Assembly: GCF_963676685.1 (NCBI RefSeq)
Contig: NC_092349.1
Location: 39,166,293-39,230,292, forward strand
Direction: 5' to 3'
Length of the DNA stretch: 64,000 nucleotides
Source of the DNA: Mytilus edulis
Taxonomy: Eukaryota > Mollusca > Bivalvia > Mytilida > Mytilidae
Part shown: positions 1 to 11,492 of the stretch, in pieces
How the letters are laid out: each line of letters starts with the position of its first letter
How positions within the stretch are numbered: position 1 is the first letter of the stretch
Notes under the pieces: model-generated
Database searches by the model: none
What the model saw: only the letters and a program-made list of their open reading frames with translations
What the model was told of the DNA's origin: nothing
Position numbers and translations under genes: made by a program

Positions 1-952
1 GGATATTCATAAGAATATCAGACTTCAATTTATTTGATGAAATATTTGTTTTTTTGCAATGCATTAATACTTTAAACCTGAGGATTTTATTTTATAGAAA
101 AAATCCTATGCTAATCAAGCATGTAAAAAAAAAATTCCATGGAGGAAAGGGTTAAGGCATATGTACTTTTAAAAGCATGACTAGTTTTATCCATGTTGAG
201 TGTTTTAAGAAAATCAGGATTACATAATAAAAATTTAACTAGATGCTTCTCTGCTTGGTACCATATAATATTTTAAAACAAAACAGAAAAAAAATGCTCA
301 AACTTTCTGGAACTTGTATAAGATAAGAGATATTTTATTTCTAATAAAGGGCCCACAAGGGGCATATAGAGAATACCAGTATATAAGGAAAATGAACATT
401 GATTAGCATAGATACGTAGAATTTACACGTACATACACAATTATGATACAATTAGACTGTAAAAAATAAAACCCTTGGATTATAGAATAAATATTGGTGG
501 AGGATACAATGAATATGATGCTAAAAAACTTTTTTTGTTTCTATGTCTTTTGTATTACATGAGCATGATGAGTAAGGGGTATACATATATATTGAACTGT
601 ACGATTAATAGCAATCTTTCTGCTCTTGTTAGCAAGTTCCCTTTTGATTCAGAAAATTGTCTGCTTTGTCAGACATAAATTATGGGACTTCCAACTGTCA
701 GATATAAAGCAATTTTTAACATGCCACATACTAACAAGAGTATGCTTGGACAATTTTTTTATATTTAGTTTTTCTTTGAACTACAAAATGCATAAGATTG
801 GCTCAGCAGGAGCTCCTAGTGCTGTAGTTTTATTGAATATTTTAAAATTATTTCTTATCTCTTCTGATAATTGAAATAAACTTGAATTTGAATGTGAATA
901 TGAAAACTATTATATTTACCTCTAATATTTTTCATTTGTTTTTGTTTTTAAG
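1..952 (+). other. Intron upstream of the PRR14-like terminal exon
   Basis: AT-rich sequence with no open frame resembling a protein. A pyrimidine-rich tract and AG at 951-952 form a good splice acceptor. The reading frame of the following exon stays open back to this acceptor, so this stretch is best read as intron. Any 5' exons lie before the window or are too small to see here. Confidence 0.6.
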
Positions 953-3816
953 GTCAACCTGTAAAGGATTTTAGCATAACTCCAGATAATGTTGAAATGC
1001 CATTTGAAACAGAGTTTGAAAGTCCTGATTACCCTGAAGGTATTGATCTGTATCAGAGTCCCATAATGTCAGAAAGATATTCACAGAAGGGAATTCCAGT
1101 CACACCTAAATACAACAAAGTTGACAATGAGTTCAGAACTCCATGTGCAATTCTAAGATTAAACGATTCTCTACCATATTCCCCATCACAGCCAGTTTTC
1201 TCAACACCGTCACTCAATTTACCTAAATCCAATCCAGAGACACCATTCTCATCACACTCTATTTTTGATCGAGTTGAAAATAGTTCTGTATCTTCACCTT
1301 GTTCACTGTCAGAATCAGAGATGACAGAATCTTGTTTAGACATTTGCTCAGAGACTTTTGAAAAGAAAAAAACAGCGAATCAGACAGCACCAAAACAAGA
1401 ACTGTCTTCAAGAAAACTGTCAAATAAGATAGTAAACAAGTCAGAAAATTTAGAATCTTCTGGAGAAAAACTTGAGCGAGAAAGAAAAGAAACATCTACA
1501 TTTTTGTCAATATGTAAATCTCTTGCTAGTAAAATTGTAAACGTAGTACGTAAATCTCCTGAAAATGATACTGATAAGCCGACAGAAAATTTAGAAAATA
1601 CAATTCAAGATTTCTTTCCAGCTACTGAAGTTATTGATACAATAGAGGATAAAACACATTTTGATGTAAATTGTGAGACCAAGTTAGTCTTTGAGTGTGA
1701 AAAAGAAACATGTGTATCAGATATGCCTTTGAATAAAACAACAATTACGAAAAAGATTGAGGATTCTGCAAATCATGAGTTGTTATTGACAGTTAGCAAT
1801 AAACCTGAAAAATCAAACAATGAAATCATTAACAAATGCAATAAGCATGTTAAACTTAAAAATCCACAAGAAAGTTTGGGTAAAGAAAGAACTGTAAATA
1901 AAGATGCTGAGTCGAAAGATACATCAGGTATGATATCTAGTCATTGTCATACTGAATCATTGTCTGATAATAATAATGCCAAATCATTTACATTGTTAAA
2001 GTCTGTTGGTAATGAAAAAGAGGGAAAATGTTATCTTGGAGATTTTAATTCAAATTCTAAACAAAGAGCAGTGTCTGAAAAAAAACATGAGTCTAATGTG
2101 CAGAAAAATTTTCATTTACTTTCAAATGATGCAAGATCTGAAAGAGGTGTGGTTACTGATAATCTACAAATCCCTGGCCAAATCTGTTCCAATGAAACAG
2201 ACCACGAAGCAAATAAGGCACCAAAGAAAACTGCCATAAAAAAGCAGAGTAAAGCTAAAAGGCTATCCATAGATTCACATATAATGCCTGATATTTCCTC
2301 AGGAAAATTGTCTCATGATGCTGATGCAAAAGATGAAAAATTAAAGAAGAAAAAATCATCAACAGCTCGTAGAAGATCAGCTGATCCAGTTCTGTTAGCT
2401 CGCATGAGTGAAAAATTTGGGGACAAAGCTGGGCCAAGCTGGACATGTGCTCAACAGAGTGCTGTTGTGAAAGAAGTAAATGAACAGAAAAAAGACACCA
2501 GTGTTCCTTCCCTTGAAGAGGAAATACCTAAAAAGAAAAGGGGAAGACCTGCTAAAAGAAATTCAGATATTGGACTTTCTAAACTTAGGAAACAAGACCA
2601 GGATTCTATAGACAATAAAGACAGTACTTGTGAGATCAATTTAATAAGTGACAAAAGTAAAAAAGAAGAAGATAAGAATAAAGATAATATATTAAAAGGT
2701 GATGTACCCAATAAGAAAAAAGGTCGACCTGCTAGAAGGAAATCTGCTGATCCAATAATGTTGTCTCACATCAGTAAAGACATAGTTTGTAATGATGATG
2801 GCATTTGCTTACAGAGGTCAGAAAACAATGAAGATACTCATAAAATAGATTCTAAAAACACTGATATTAATAAAGCAAACATAAGTAGTGAGGTGATTAA
2901 AGTTAACCAAAGGAAAAGTCGTGCTGCAGGAAAGAAATCAAGTACATCTGTTAAACTGTCTCAGATTGTCGAGGAAGCTGGTGATGATAGAACTGACAGT
3001 GGTAATAGTTTTCATGGTAGTGCTATAGTTGCTAAAGATTTTGAAAGTGTCATCAATGACAATGTTACGAGTCATGGTATAAATGAAGTCGACAAAAGGG
3101 GGATAGAAACTGAGCAGTTGGCAGTCAGTGAAACTGAAGATCCTGACAAAAACATTACAGAAAGGGAAATTCTACTTAACCATGTTAATAGTGCTGACTT
3201 TGACAAAATTCAAGAATTCCTTTCCATGGAAGAGGAAAAACCTATTGTTAAAAGTTCTAAATCTCGACGCAGATCTGCTGATACTCTTACATTGTCTGAC
3301 AGTGCCTCACAATCTCAGCAGGATGGAAGTTCTGACCTTCCATTAAGGAGAACAACAAGAATTAAAAGACGATCAATTGAAATATATCAAGCTGGTGATA
3401 ATTACCAGAATAATGAATTAGAGAGTTTCTCAGACAGTCCTCACTCACAAGAAGACAATAACTCTCCAGGGACAAGTTCGTCAGGTGTAAAAGCAAAACC
3501 AGCACGAAAACGCAAAATGAAAGAGGAGAATGTGGAAGATATTTATAGAAACAAAAATTATAAAAGACCGGATGATAGGGTTTGGGAAACTATATTTGAA
3601 TGTCCTGACGAGCTGAAAAATCCTGACCAGCTTTTAAGTAAGAAACGATTTAAGAGGTCAATTGCTTTTGAGTCTATAATGCCAACAAAAATAAAGAAAC
3701 GAACAAAGAAAGCTGTAGATAATGGTTGGGATGCTAAGAGACGGAAAAAACAACAGCTCCCAGATGAATTTGTCATAGAAAAGCTGGCAGAATTAGATAC
3801 TATATTTAATAGTTGA
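953..3816 (+). CDS. PRR14/PRR14L-like nuclear protein with C-terminal Tantalus domain (last exon, 5' partial)
   Basis: One long terminal exon. The first internal Met is at 997, but the frame is open back to the splice acceptor at 951-952, so the true start lies upstream. Numbering from Met 997, the exon gives 939 residues. About residues 846-939 match the Tantalus-like domain of vertebrate PRR14 and PRR14L: an IYRNKNY core, then ETIFE, a basic stretch and a final leucine-rich helix. The rest is low-complexity, rich in Lys, Ser, Asp and Glu, with SP/TP sites near the N-terminus. Two AT-hook-like KKxGRP motifs (about 512 and 573) and several RRxSADP repeats point to chromatin binding. In vertebrates PRR14 tethers HP1-marked heterochromatin to the nuclear lamina, and its Tantalus domain carries an LxxIxE PP2A-B56 motif. 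Here the same place reads WETIFE (residue 863). Orthology to PRR14 versus PRR14L cannot be decided. Confidence 0.8.
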
Positions 3817-4015
3817 GTTCATTACTTACACAAATTTATCTTTTTGTTTAAGAAATGCAACTTCAAATAGAAAAAAGTTCTCTATTAAACTTAATTTATG
3901 GATTCCTAGCCTTATACATGTTAAGCCATTTAATTTTTATATTGGTTGCATTTATTACATGCATTAGTAATCTTAATTTTATTTCTATTTTTAGGGAGGG
4001 GGATTTTTTATACTT

Positions 4016-4083
4016 AATGTAATTATTCAGAACCAATTTCATTAAAATTACAGTAAACAATGTAATTATTCAGAACCAATTTT
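4016..4083 (+). repeat. Short direct repeat in the 3' UTR
   Basis: A 23-base unit (TGTAATTATTCAGAACCAAT plus TTT) occurs twice with a 42-base offset, at about 4018 and 4060. It is probably a local slippage duplication. Confidence 0.6.
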
Positions 4084-4153
4084 ATACAGTTACCGTATCA
4101 TGATAGCGGGTTATTTTCACAGAGTGTAAATTTTCCTTATTGTTACAGAAAGA

Positions 4154-4159
4154 AATAAA
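4154..4159 (+). promoter_or_regulatory. Candidate polyadenylation signal of the PRR14-like gene
   Basis: AATAAA about 340 bases after the stop codon at 3814-3816, preceded by a U-rich 3' UTR-like stretch. It is the first canonical hexamer after the stop. Hexamers are frequent by chance in DNA this AT-rich. Confidence 0.35.
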
Positions 4160-6284
4160 ATTGCCAAAATAAATTCTGCCAATTCAAAAGTGCACTACAA
4201 AGGAATTGATAAAAGTTATGGATCCACCAAATTAATAACCGTCAAAATATTTGGACATGTATACCTCATTCAATAAAAATCGTAAATTTTTCACCTGCGA
4301 AAATTACCTGCTATACGCTATGTATGCTATAGAGGTTATCATTTTTCATTATTTTGCCTGCAATGAATGCCAGAAGAAGAGAGGCATGAATGTTACTGTT
4401 GGTATATATATGGATAATCTAAAAAGAGAAATTATTTACTTCTGATAGACCATTATTGAATATATATACATCTAGGTCAATAAAAATTGCAAGCAGTATA
4501 TGACATAAACAATAGATACAAAAATATCTTGTAGTTTGGTATAGTACAATAAAAAAGGAAAACACTTCAGTAGAAGATAGATTTTAATGTGTATAGTATT
4601 TTTAAACTACAACAAATTTGTTTTTAACATTAAATATATGCATAGCTATTTATCAAATTAAATGCAGCATACATCTTTTCAATTAAGTGTTCTGTTTGAC
4701 CTTTCTGTTGATTATAGGTGAATATCAAACAGCATTTGATAGATTTATAGTAGGCAATCATAGTAATATTTATTCCTGTAATCATCTTAGTTATTGTAAA
4801 GCATATTATTCTTGCTTTTCACATTTTTATTTCATAACATATGCATGTCATGCATTTTCCATTTAATAAAAATTCAAGCAAGCAAATATTCTTTTGACAC
4901 ACACATGACAAATCATTTGAAGAATTTGTAAACATCTAAGGATCTTTACCATGTTTACAGACTGATTATTACAGCAATATTCAAAGCTTATTTTATTTTC
5001 TGTTTTTTTAAAGTCATAAGAAACCTTAAATTAAAGAAAATAATGCATATGATTTTTTATAACTCAATGGATAGTTTTCATTATATGACTTATGTACATG
5101 AACTTTTTTCTGAAGAAAATTCTTTAATTTATTCATATTTAGAAGAAATTCACTTTATTTTAATTGCTTCCTTCCAGGAAGCAATTTCCCTGACATATTT
5201 TCCGTATGCAAAATGACCTCATAGTGACCCATCTCGTAAAAATCTGGTGATCGCAATACGCATGGATGTCCTGAAAATAAACTATTATCTGAATTTAAAT
5301 GTTAAACACGTGCTCAATTTCCATGCTTTTTGGGGTTTTTTTTGTTAATTGTTGACAAACAGGTGACAGTCGTTAAACTTCGGCTTCAAAACACGAACTT
5401 TAATTACCTGCCATATTTTCACAACAACACTGACCGATTGAAAAAAAAATTGACGATTATACGAAATTTATGCGAAAAGATGAAAAATTCTTGAACAGAA
5501 GACTAAGTTTATGATGTTTGTATGCATTGGTTCAAGAATTGGAAGAGCATTATTTTTCACCGGTCACTCGTTTCTTATGACTTAAAGTTAAAAATATTCT
5601 ACATTCAAATTCTTAGCAACTTTACTTTGTTTTGGTTTGTGTGGTTACATGTTAATGGAAATTTGTGAGTTTTAATTTGGACTTTCTTTAGGACAAACAT
5701 ACATGTGTAATTGCAAATTTTGAACTAAAAAATGTTAATGCAGTCTAACTTTAATGTAAAATTTATATCAATATTGAGGAATGCATTGAAAGATTATTTT
5801 TGTGTTTTTGAACTCCGCATATTTAAGGATTAACAAAGATTAACATCATGATTTACTACTAGAAATATAAAGAGATGTTGGATAAAAAGCATTCCAATGA
5901 CACCAAATAAATCATAGAAGTCAAAATACAGTCTTGAACAATAGAAATATAACTCTTTTTCAATATGACGCTTTAAGACAAAACAATTACCACAGTTGTT
6001 TCCTGCAATGATAGTGACAAAATACGAGAAGAAGATATTTCAATGAGATGGTTAACATTTTATATCAAACGTTTTCAGGGAGTAGAAGACCTGAATGATT
6101 CATACCTTGTCATACAGATGCTTTATGTTACAAAGTTTTCATCCTTTAAAGACCTTCATATATTCATTATTCTTGACCTCATTTCTTTGTTGAGTGACTG
6201 CTTTTAACAAGTAATTTTTTTACATGTGAATTTTATTATTATATTGAATAATAAGATGACTATATTTACAAAATGTATATGGCA

Positions 6285-6680
6285 AACTTGCAAGGTCCAC
6301 ATGTCAGTCAGTCAAACACACTCTCATATGTTCCAAAACAACAAGGAGATGGAGGTCACCTGATCTTAACCTTATTTTGAGGATCATCGATCAAGGTTAA
6401 GTTTTCATAATCAAATTTGTATTACAGATATAATTCAAGCCTGTCTGTCAGGCAGGTTTAATCAGTATTTTCATTGTTAATTGTTTATTTTTGTGTTTGT
6501 CTGTTTTTATGAGACTTTAAACAATGTCATCTATATATACTTGGTGTATGAAATGATTTTATGGTGTACTTGTCTGTCAGGCAGGTTCATCTGACCTTGA
6601 CCTCTTTCATGGTTCATAAGACAGCATTTTGGTTTCAAAGTCTACTTTTTATATACATAATAATATGATCAATTGGTTGA
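6285..6680. repeat. Dispersed repeat with CTGTCAGGCAGGTT and TGACCTTGACC boxes
   Basis: CTGTCAGGCAGGTT occurs at about 6445 and again at about 6574, next to CACCTGATCTTAACC and CATCTGACCTTGACCTC. The phrase 'acctgaccttgacctc..atggttca' is one I recall from bivalve repetitive DNA. The boundaries are estimates. Confidence 0.4.
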
Positions 6681-7431
6681 CTAAATGGATAGAATAAAAT
6701 GATTGCACAGGGAAATGGATCATTGATATTATTAATTTTATGTTTTATTTTTTTGTTAAACCTTTTTCTCAAAGACATGCATCATAAAATCAATCATGAT
6801 AAGAAAAGCAGGCTAGATATTTCAGTATGAACACTCATTATGTATTTTACTGAAAAAATTACCAATATATTTGATTTGTAATGTTGATTTTTTTGCATCA
6901 ATTGCAGGCAAGACCATTGGTTCTGTGGAACCCTAATGACTTTTTTGTACCATAAAAAACATATCCCCTGATTTTATCCTGCACTCTTTCCTTGACGTAA
7001 TGATCTGATATTTTTTTTTATTCAAAATACAACAAAATGCAAAATAACACGAGTAAGTTAAATATATTGTCTCCAACAACAAAAAAACTCATTGTATCCA
7101 TCTTTGAAATGTGTATACATCTTAGCCTTAAAAAATGTTTATGTAAATACAAAAAATGCATAGAAATTGTAAATATTCATAGAATGAATACAGTATTATT
7201 AGCTAGATATTAAATAATAGACAAATATATTGTTTTTAGAGATTGTGTTGTATTGTATTGGGAAAATTGAAATAATGACAAATAATTAGACAAAGTTTTT
7301 TACAGTGTTCAATTGTCTGACTGCTAAGAAAGTCACAATAAGCAAGACATAGCTATGACTATAAAAATGGCTAACAATTTATGAATAAAATGTAGCACTA
7401 AGCAGCACAATCTTATCCCTCCCTACTTTAA

Positions 7432-7640
7432 CATGAAAGAGGGGCCAAAGATACCAGAAGGACATTCAAACTTATAAATCAAAAATAAACTGACCATGCC
7501 ACTGCTTAAAAAAACAATAGTACACAAGAAATAACATAGAAAACAAGAGATTAGGCAACACAAACCCCACCAAAAACGGGGATGATCTCAGGTGCTCAGG
7601 ATGGGTAAGCAGATCCTGCTGCACATGTGGCACCTGTCGT
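7432..7640 (+). repeat. Dispersed repeat R1, copy 1
   Basis: Shares long stretches with 20527-20745, including AAAGATACCA, TAAACTGACMAYGCCA, the AACATAGAAAAC box, CCCCACCAAAA and GATCTCAGGTGCTC, then CACATGTGGCACC. Shorter copies occur at about 28690 and 32400. No coding capacity was seen. Confidence 0.75.
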
Positions 7641-9407
7641 GTTGCTCATGTTATTAAAAAACAGGTACATAGTCTTAATTGGTAGGTCACATTTGTGGAA
7701 GGGTACAGGATTGAAGTTACAACATCAGGAACAAATTTGATATCTTTGTAACGGATGGCGTCTGTTATATTTATGAAAGGATGACTCCAATTTCACCATT
7801 GGGAAATTTTGGTTTAATAGAGTCCTTCAATGTGATTAGCAATACTCTAGCAAAGAAATCAGGAATTACAAGCCCGGGGATATCGTATCAATTGAGAGAT
7901 ACACGTGCTGCTGGGATTTTACTACATAGAAATGGAAAGTTCATAATTAGGAGGCTCAACTCAACTCTTATGTCGTAGAGATTGTTTTCAACCGACGTCA
8001 TTTTCAGTTTCTAAATGTAAAGACAAGATATGAGGGAGACTTAACTGTATCACATATTGTGATTTAGTTTTCCTCAGAAAATTTATATAAAATTTGAATT
8101 CAATTATTGTAACGAAATCCCTATTTATACATAGAAAACGTTTGACTTAAAATCTAAAACGTCACAACAGACACCGACATAGTGACGGATTTGTGATATA
8201 TAAACACCAAGAGGTGAAACCAAAGTAAGATCACCGTCCAAAAAAACGGAAAATTAACAATAGGGAATGAAATATTGTCCCTTTCTTTATATATTTTAGA
8301 AAAAAGTTTTCCATGTAAAAAAAGAAATATATAATTCTAGGAAAGACCGCTATTACTGTTTATATTTGATTCATTTATTTTCAATTCTATATGATAAATT
8401 TCAGCAGTATATTAAAAATAATTTATTATAAACGCAAACATCAAGATAACTGTGAAAATTCTCTGTAGATATACTAAGTTAAGATACAATGAATAAGTCC
8501 TTGCATACGTAATTTTGAATATAAAAAAGTACCATGTATTACACCGTATGTAATTGATAAAAATAAAACAATTAAAACAAGTTATAAATCATTATAAATG
8601 TCAAAATTGTATTGTTTGACAATTCAATAATAAATTTAAAATAATGTGTATAAAAAATATAGATAACAATTATTCGACACCCCTGTTTTCACCTGGACAT
8701 CGATACACCAATATTTCTTCCAGAAAAATCATCACAAACACGTAATTAAAAAATTAAAGAAATTAATAGACGCAAACAACATTTTGACGTTGATTCATGT
8801 TCTTTTCTGAACAAAGGTTATTACTTAATATTCACAACACATATGTGCGGACAACAATGTACGAAACCGACACGATTTACTAAATTAATTAACGAGAAAT
8901 TATGATTAGATCATTATGAAAGGTAAGAAACAATTATTTGATATCATTATCGTGAAATAATACGACTAATATCACATTCTTGATAACTCTCTCGCTGACT
9001 ATTCAGTTGAATAGTATTTGTAGTATTCAACTATTAATAATTTATTAATCACAAATTACACCCATACGAGGATCAACTGCTAAATAACATTCATGCACAT
9101 CACAAATGCTAACCGAGACCTCCCCAAAAAAACAACAACAAAAAATAAACAAAAACGCATTTCCTCTGAGAGGTTGGATAACCGAGTGTTCTGTAATTTC
9201 GTCATTTGTAAGAAAAAAAAGCAGTATTTTATTACTTATTGATTTTATATATATATATACATATATAGCTATCACAGTAGTTTGATTGACGCCGTGTCAA
9301 TCAACTAATCATTTAACTAGACATGTAACAGATAATCACATCTAACAATTAATATTTAAAGTATCCAATATAAAGGATATTACGTGTTACCGATTTTACT
9401 CAACACA

Positions 9408-9540
9408 TTGAGAATGGGAACAGGGAATGTGTCAAAGAAACAACATCCCAATCTTTGCAAAGAGCAGAAAACAAGGCCATCAATTGGTTTTTAATGCAGT
9501 TAGAAAATCCCGGACCTCGAGGGGGGCCTCAGTTGGCCTA
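9408..9540 (-). repeat. Retroelement 3'-tail fragment (family R4), copy 1
   Basis: Diverged copy of the tail at 53640-53775, in reverse orientation: ATTGAGAATGGGAA, GTCAAAGAAACAACATCCC, then CAGTTGGCC at the far end. The order of matching blocks is the same as in the copy at 23036-23165. Confidence 0.55.
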
Positions 9541-9542
9541 TA

Positions 9543-9610
9543 ATAGTTATCAAAGTACCAGAATTATTATAATTTAATACGCCAGACGCACGCTTCGTCT
9601 ACATATATAC
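9543..9610 (+). repeat. Dispersed repeat R2 (GCCAGACGC family), copy 1, truncated
   Basis: Contains TAGTTATCAAAGTACCAG, a TATAATTTAATAC stretch, then GCCAGACGC and TTCGTCTACAT. Matches copies at 22527, 41786 and 43489. Only the left portion is present. Confidence 0.7.
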
Positions 9611-9670
9611 ATGTAGTACATATATAGGACACTTGATTCCAAAAAGGTGTGCCAAATAACAATAATATGA

Positions 9671-9795
9671 GTTATATGGTTCGCTACTGACCCCCTACGG
9701 ATCCATAGAGGGTAAGTAAAATCCATTAACGCGTCAAGAACCCCTATGAAATTTACTACCCCCCCCCCTTTCTACGGTCTCATAGGGGGTCACCA
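9671..9795. repeat. Dispersed repeat with GACCCCCTACGGATCCATAG, copy 1
   Basis: GTTATATGGTT, then GACCCCCTACGGATCCATAG and AGGGT. An inverted CATAGGGGGTC follows at about 9781, giving a foldback shape. A second copy lies at 60809-60905. Confidence 0.65.
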
Positions 9796-10067
9796 CGTGA
9801 CGGTGTTAAACCAATCACAACGTGATAATTTACCCGCGGTGCGATAATGTATATTAGTTCAGCGAAGTACGTGTATATACTAGGAGGTGTTCGGTATTAA
9901 CTCTCTGTGAAACATCGACAAAGGAAAAACGAAAATACATTTAGAGGTAAAAAATATATGTCAAGTATAGACAGGAGCTTATATTCATAGTTTTTTCTGT
10001 GCTTCCCAAATGCTTATCAAATTACCTCTGTCCATTACACAGGATGGAGGTTCATGTTCAATATGAG

Positions 10068-10130
10068 AGTTGTTTTTCCATTCGTTTAATGTGTTTGACC
10101 TTTTGAATTGCCGTTTGCAGTAAAAATGGT
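10068..10130 (+). repeat. Dispersed repeat R3 (TTCGTTTGATGTGTTTGAGC family), copy 1
   Basis: Short diverged copy of a sequence found also at 12885-12995, 19348-19460 and 31400-31520. The order is a CATTCGTTTRATGTGTTTGA box, then TTTGCCRTTTG, with GGACTTTCCG and a TTCGGTATTTT box in the longer copies. Confidence 0.55.
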
Positions 10131-11492
10131 ATTTCTGTAGTTTTGTTACATTTCATATACAGAAATAATTAGATTACAATCGAAAAGTACAATATCACTA
10201 CTATACATTTTTCAAGGTTCTTGCATGTTAAAGATGCAACTTTGGTTTCGCATATACTTCAACTAAAACTCATCATGATGATTGTAACAAAATACATCAA
10301 TTGACATGACTACCAAGACATTGACACCTACGAGAACTTTCGTTCTACCAGTTATAGAACTATTGGTATCGACCTAATTAATTTCCTCATTTACAACTTT
10401 TTGAAATGAACCATAATCAGGAACGAACTTAATTATTAGGAGTCAGTATCATACAATACTATGATAAACAGCTGCACCAATGCTTGCGCCTTTATTGTGC
10501 ATATTGGAAGAGTTGCAAGAATAAAATGGGATATTTTGAAGGCATTTAATCATAAAATCACAAATTTTAACAAGTTTCCACTATATCAATCAAAGCAAAT
10601 TCGAGTTATGGTACTATATGTGAAAAATCAGATCTGACAGTTAAAGTAACATTACTCTGAAGCAACAAACCAGGCAATTTTTAAATTAAAAAGGGAGCTT
10701 CCTTTCATCAACTTCCATAATAAAGTATATATATAGGGAGGAAATCGACCCTTAAAAAAATTCGGAAGAAAGCTTTTTGCCGTCTTTGCAAAGTTGTGTT
10801 AAATTATGTGAGAAATACTGAAAGATACTTTATTTGTGATAAATTAAATCACTACTAAATATGCTATACAGTTATGAAATTTTAATGTCTACCTCCATGT
10901 CGATACAGTACAAAGTCCATGCTTTCCTCAGACTGAATGGTTATGGTGACTACACTGATTCCGTTGGATGTGTACTGATTGACGTTTTTTAAATGCATTA
11001 GTGAAATTTTTAGGAAATTTGTATATAAAAAGAAAACGACGATTAAGTAGTTTTAGGCAAAACAGTCTTGTTTAAAAAAAAATGGGAATTATGTTATTAA
11101 AATTCGATCTATTACGATTTAAGGACGGATGTATCTGTCGGACCAGACAATGGCAACGGCCAACGTAACCATGTCACACTCGTTTCACTTACGTTTGTTG
11201 GGACGTCTTCGAGAAAGGTAACGCATAATTCCACTCTTTCTTGGAATCAACATCGATTGGCATTAAAAACGCATTATAACCAAATATAACCTTCACGAAA
11301 GTAAAAATAACAAACAAAAAAAAGAAAATGGACAAACACTTGAAACCCTAATTTTCTTAGGACACCTTGTATTGGAGAAATTAGGTTATGGTTTTGGAAA
11401 GTATCTAGGTAAATTGTTCATAAAGAAACTATCTAACATTAACATGATGAAGTTAAATTAACGCTTAAAAAAATAAACCGAAATTAATAACC

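Larger units (their letters stand above)
4160..11492. other. Intergenic region between the PRR14-like gene and gene A
   Basis: No coding exon could be supported on either strand; all open frames are short and low-complexity. The region contains dispersed repeats, listed separately at 6285-6680, 7432-7640, 9408-9540, 9543-9610, 9671-9795 and 10068-10130. The remainder is AT-rich unique-looking sequence. Confidence 0.5.

Noticed and set aside
475-874. Open frames of 67 and 82 codons before the PRR14-like exon
   Set aside because: Low-complexity, no family resemblance, and they lie in what is best explained as intron.
5162-5186. Perfect small hairpin ATTGCTTCCT/AGGAAGCAAT as a terminator or regulatory RNA
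   Set aside because: An isolated 10-11-base stem is not informative in a eukaryotic intergenic region of this size.
7781-7978. 65-codon open frame after the R1 repeat
   Set aside because: No start context, no recognisable domain, and it adjoins repeat sequence; probably chance or repeat-derived.
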